Shown here: one piece after another, positions 24,339-24,831 of the stretch
How positions within the stretch are numbered: position 1 is the first letter of the stretch
Layout of the letters: every line of letters starts with the position of its first letter
From: Promethearchaeota archaeon
GTDB lineage: Archaea; Asgardarchaeota; Lokiarchaeia; Sigynarchaeales; SOKP01
Assembly (NCBI GenBank): GCA_019894875.1
Contig: JAGXNR010000038.1
Location: 1 to 24,831, forward strand
Reading direction: 5' to 3'
DNA: 24,831 nucleotides
Notes under the pieces: generated by a model
The model's database searches: none
What the model saw: the letters and a program-made list of their open reading frames with translations, nothing else
What the model was told of the DNA's origin: nothing
Position numbers and translations under genes: made by a program

Positions 24339-24831
24339 ATGTCTTTACAAAAAATGACGACAAAAAAGATTATCGAAAAGAAGCAAAAAGGTGAAAAAAT
24401 TATTACGATTACTGCCTATGATTATTCGTTTGGCAGAATTGTTGATGAGTGCGGATTTGATTTAATTCTGGTGGGAGATTCACTTTCTCAAGTAATTTTA
24501 GGTCATGAAAACACACTAGGAGTGACATTGGACCAGATGATTCACCATACTAAGGCTGTATCTAGGGGTGTGTCTAATGCGTTATTAGTTGGTGATATGC
24601 CATTTCTCTCTTATAAAATCGATATCAAAGATGCGGTATATAATGCAGGAAGATTTATACAAGAGGGTGGAGCTGAAGCAGTTAAAGTTGAAGGAGGAAC
24701 AGAGATTTTACCCACGGTTAAAGCAATAATAAATGCCGATATTGAGGTAATGGGACATATAGGTTTGACTCCACAAAAAGTATATAGATTCGGAGGACAT
24801 TTAGTTCAAGGGAGAACCGTGGATGCTGCAA
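24339..24831 (+). CDS. panB: 3-methyl-2-oxobutanoate hydroxymethyltransferase, 5' part
   Basis: PanB adds a hydroxymethyl group from methylene-tetrahydrofolate (or its pterin analogue) to 2-oxoisovalerate, making ketopantoate for coenzyme A. The 164 residues present are typical of the family: [22 protein letters not shown] with the Mg-binding Asp, [21 protein letters not shown], an [12 protein letters not shown] block, and [10 protein letters not shown]. The gene runs off the right edge, and about 100 C-terminal residues are missing. The ATG at 24339 has GAGGT 11 bases upstream; another ATG at 24354 is possible. Presence of panB indicates CoA synthesis through pantoate, fitting the acyl-CoA enzymes elsewhere in the window. 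Confidence 0.95.
   Translation, partial: MSLQKMTTKKIIEKKQKGEKIITITAYDYSFGRIVDECGFDLILVGDSLSQVILGHENTLGVTLDQMIHHTKAVSRGVSNALLVGDMPFLSYKIDIKDAVYNAGRFIQEGGAEAVKVEGGTEILPTVKAIINADIEVMGHIGLTPQKVYRFGGHLVQGRTVDAA

Overview
The window looks like a piece of an Asgard archaeal genome, most probably from the Lokiarchaeia side. It is very AT-rich. It carries archaeal information-processing genes (aIF-1A, Spt5). It also encodes proteins typical of Asgard archaea: a Rab/Ras-like small GTPase, a second Ras-like GTPase with circularly permuted motifs, and a protein that reads as a longin-like plus roadblock-like fusion. Shine-Dalgarno motifs of the GGTGAT/GAGGT type precede many genes, and TTG starts are common. 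The lineage call is inferred from gene content; no rRNA gene is present.

Layout. On the plus strand, 193-8060 holds a small cupin protein (apparently with an ATT start), aIF-1A, Spt5 with acidic ends, the longin/roadblock-like protein, and then two acyl-CoA dehydrogenase paralogues flanking a cytoplasmic penicillin-acylase-family hydrolase. On the minus strand, 16537 down to 8144 holds an ADP-forming acyl-CoA synthetase alpha-like protein, an Hrq1/MrfA-type helicase, a Rab-like GTPase, a thioredoxin-fold protein, a DUF4139-type protein, the permuted GTPase 8 bases behind it, and a tiny Cys-containing coiled-coil protein. On the plus strand, 16731-19331 holds two membrane proteins I cannot assign to a family. 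A LysR-type regulator (minus, 20253-19357) is divergent from a DsrE-TusA sulfur-relay pair. A corrinoid protein and a MtaA/UroD-like methyltransferase (21289-23008) follow. Then come a SAM methyltransferase (minus), a small OB-like protein and the 5' part of panB, which runs off the right edge.

How the parts may work together. The two dehydrogenases and the acylase could remove and oxidise acyl groups. DsrE and TusA form a persulfide relay, probably under the divergent LysR regulator. The corrinoid protein and its partner form a methyl-transfer module whose substrate methyltransferase is not in the window. The most unusual element is the permuted GTPase in an apparent operon with the DUF4139 protein. 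Its motif order G3-G4-G5-G1-G2 is that described for the rare cpRAS type and differs from the better known YlqF/YjeQ order.

No tRNA, rRNA, CRISPR array, insertion sequence or phage gene was recognised. No intergenic gap exceeds about 300 bases. The spacers are AT-rich and hold only candidate TATA boxes, T-tracts and short repeats.
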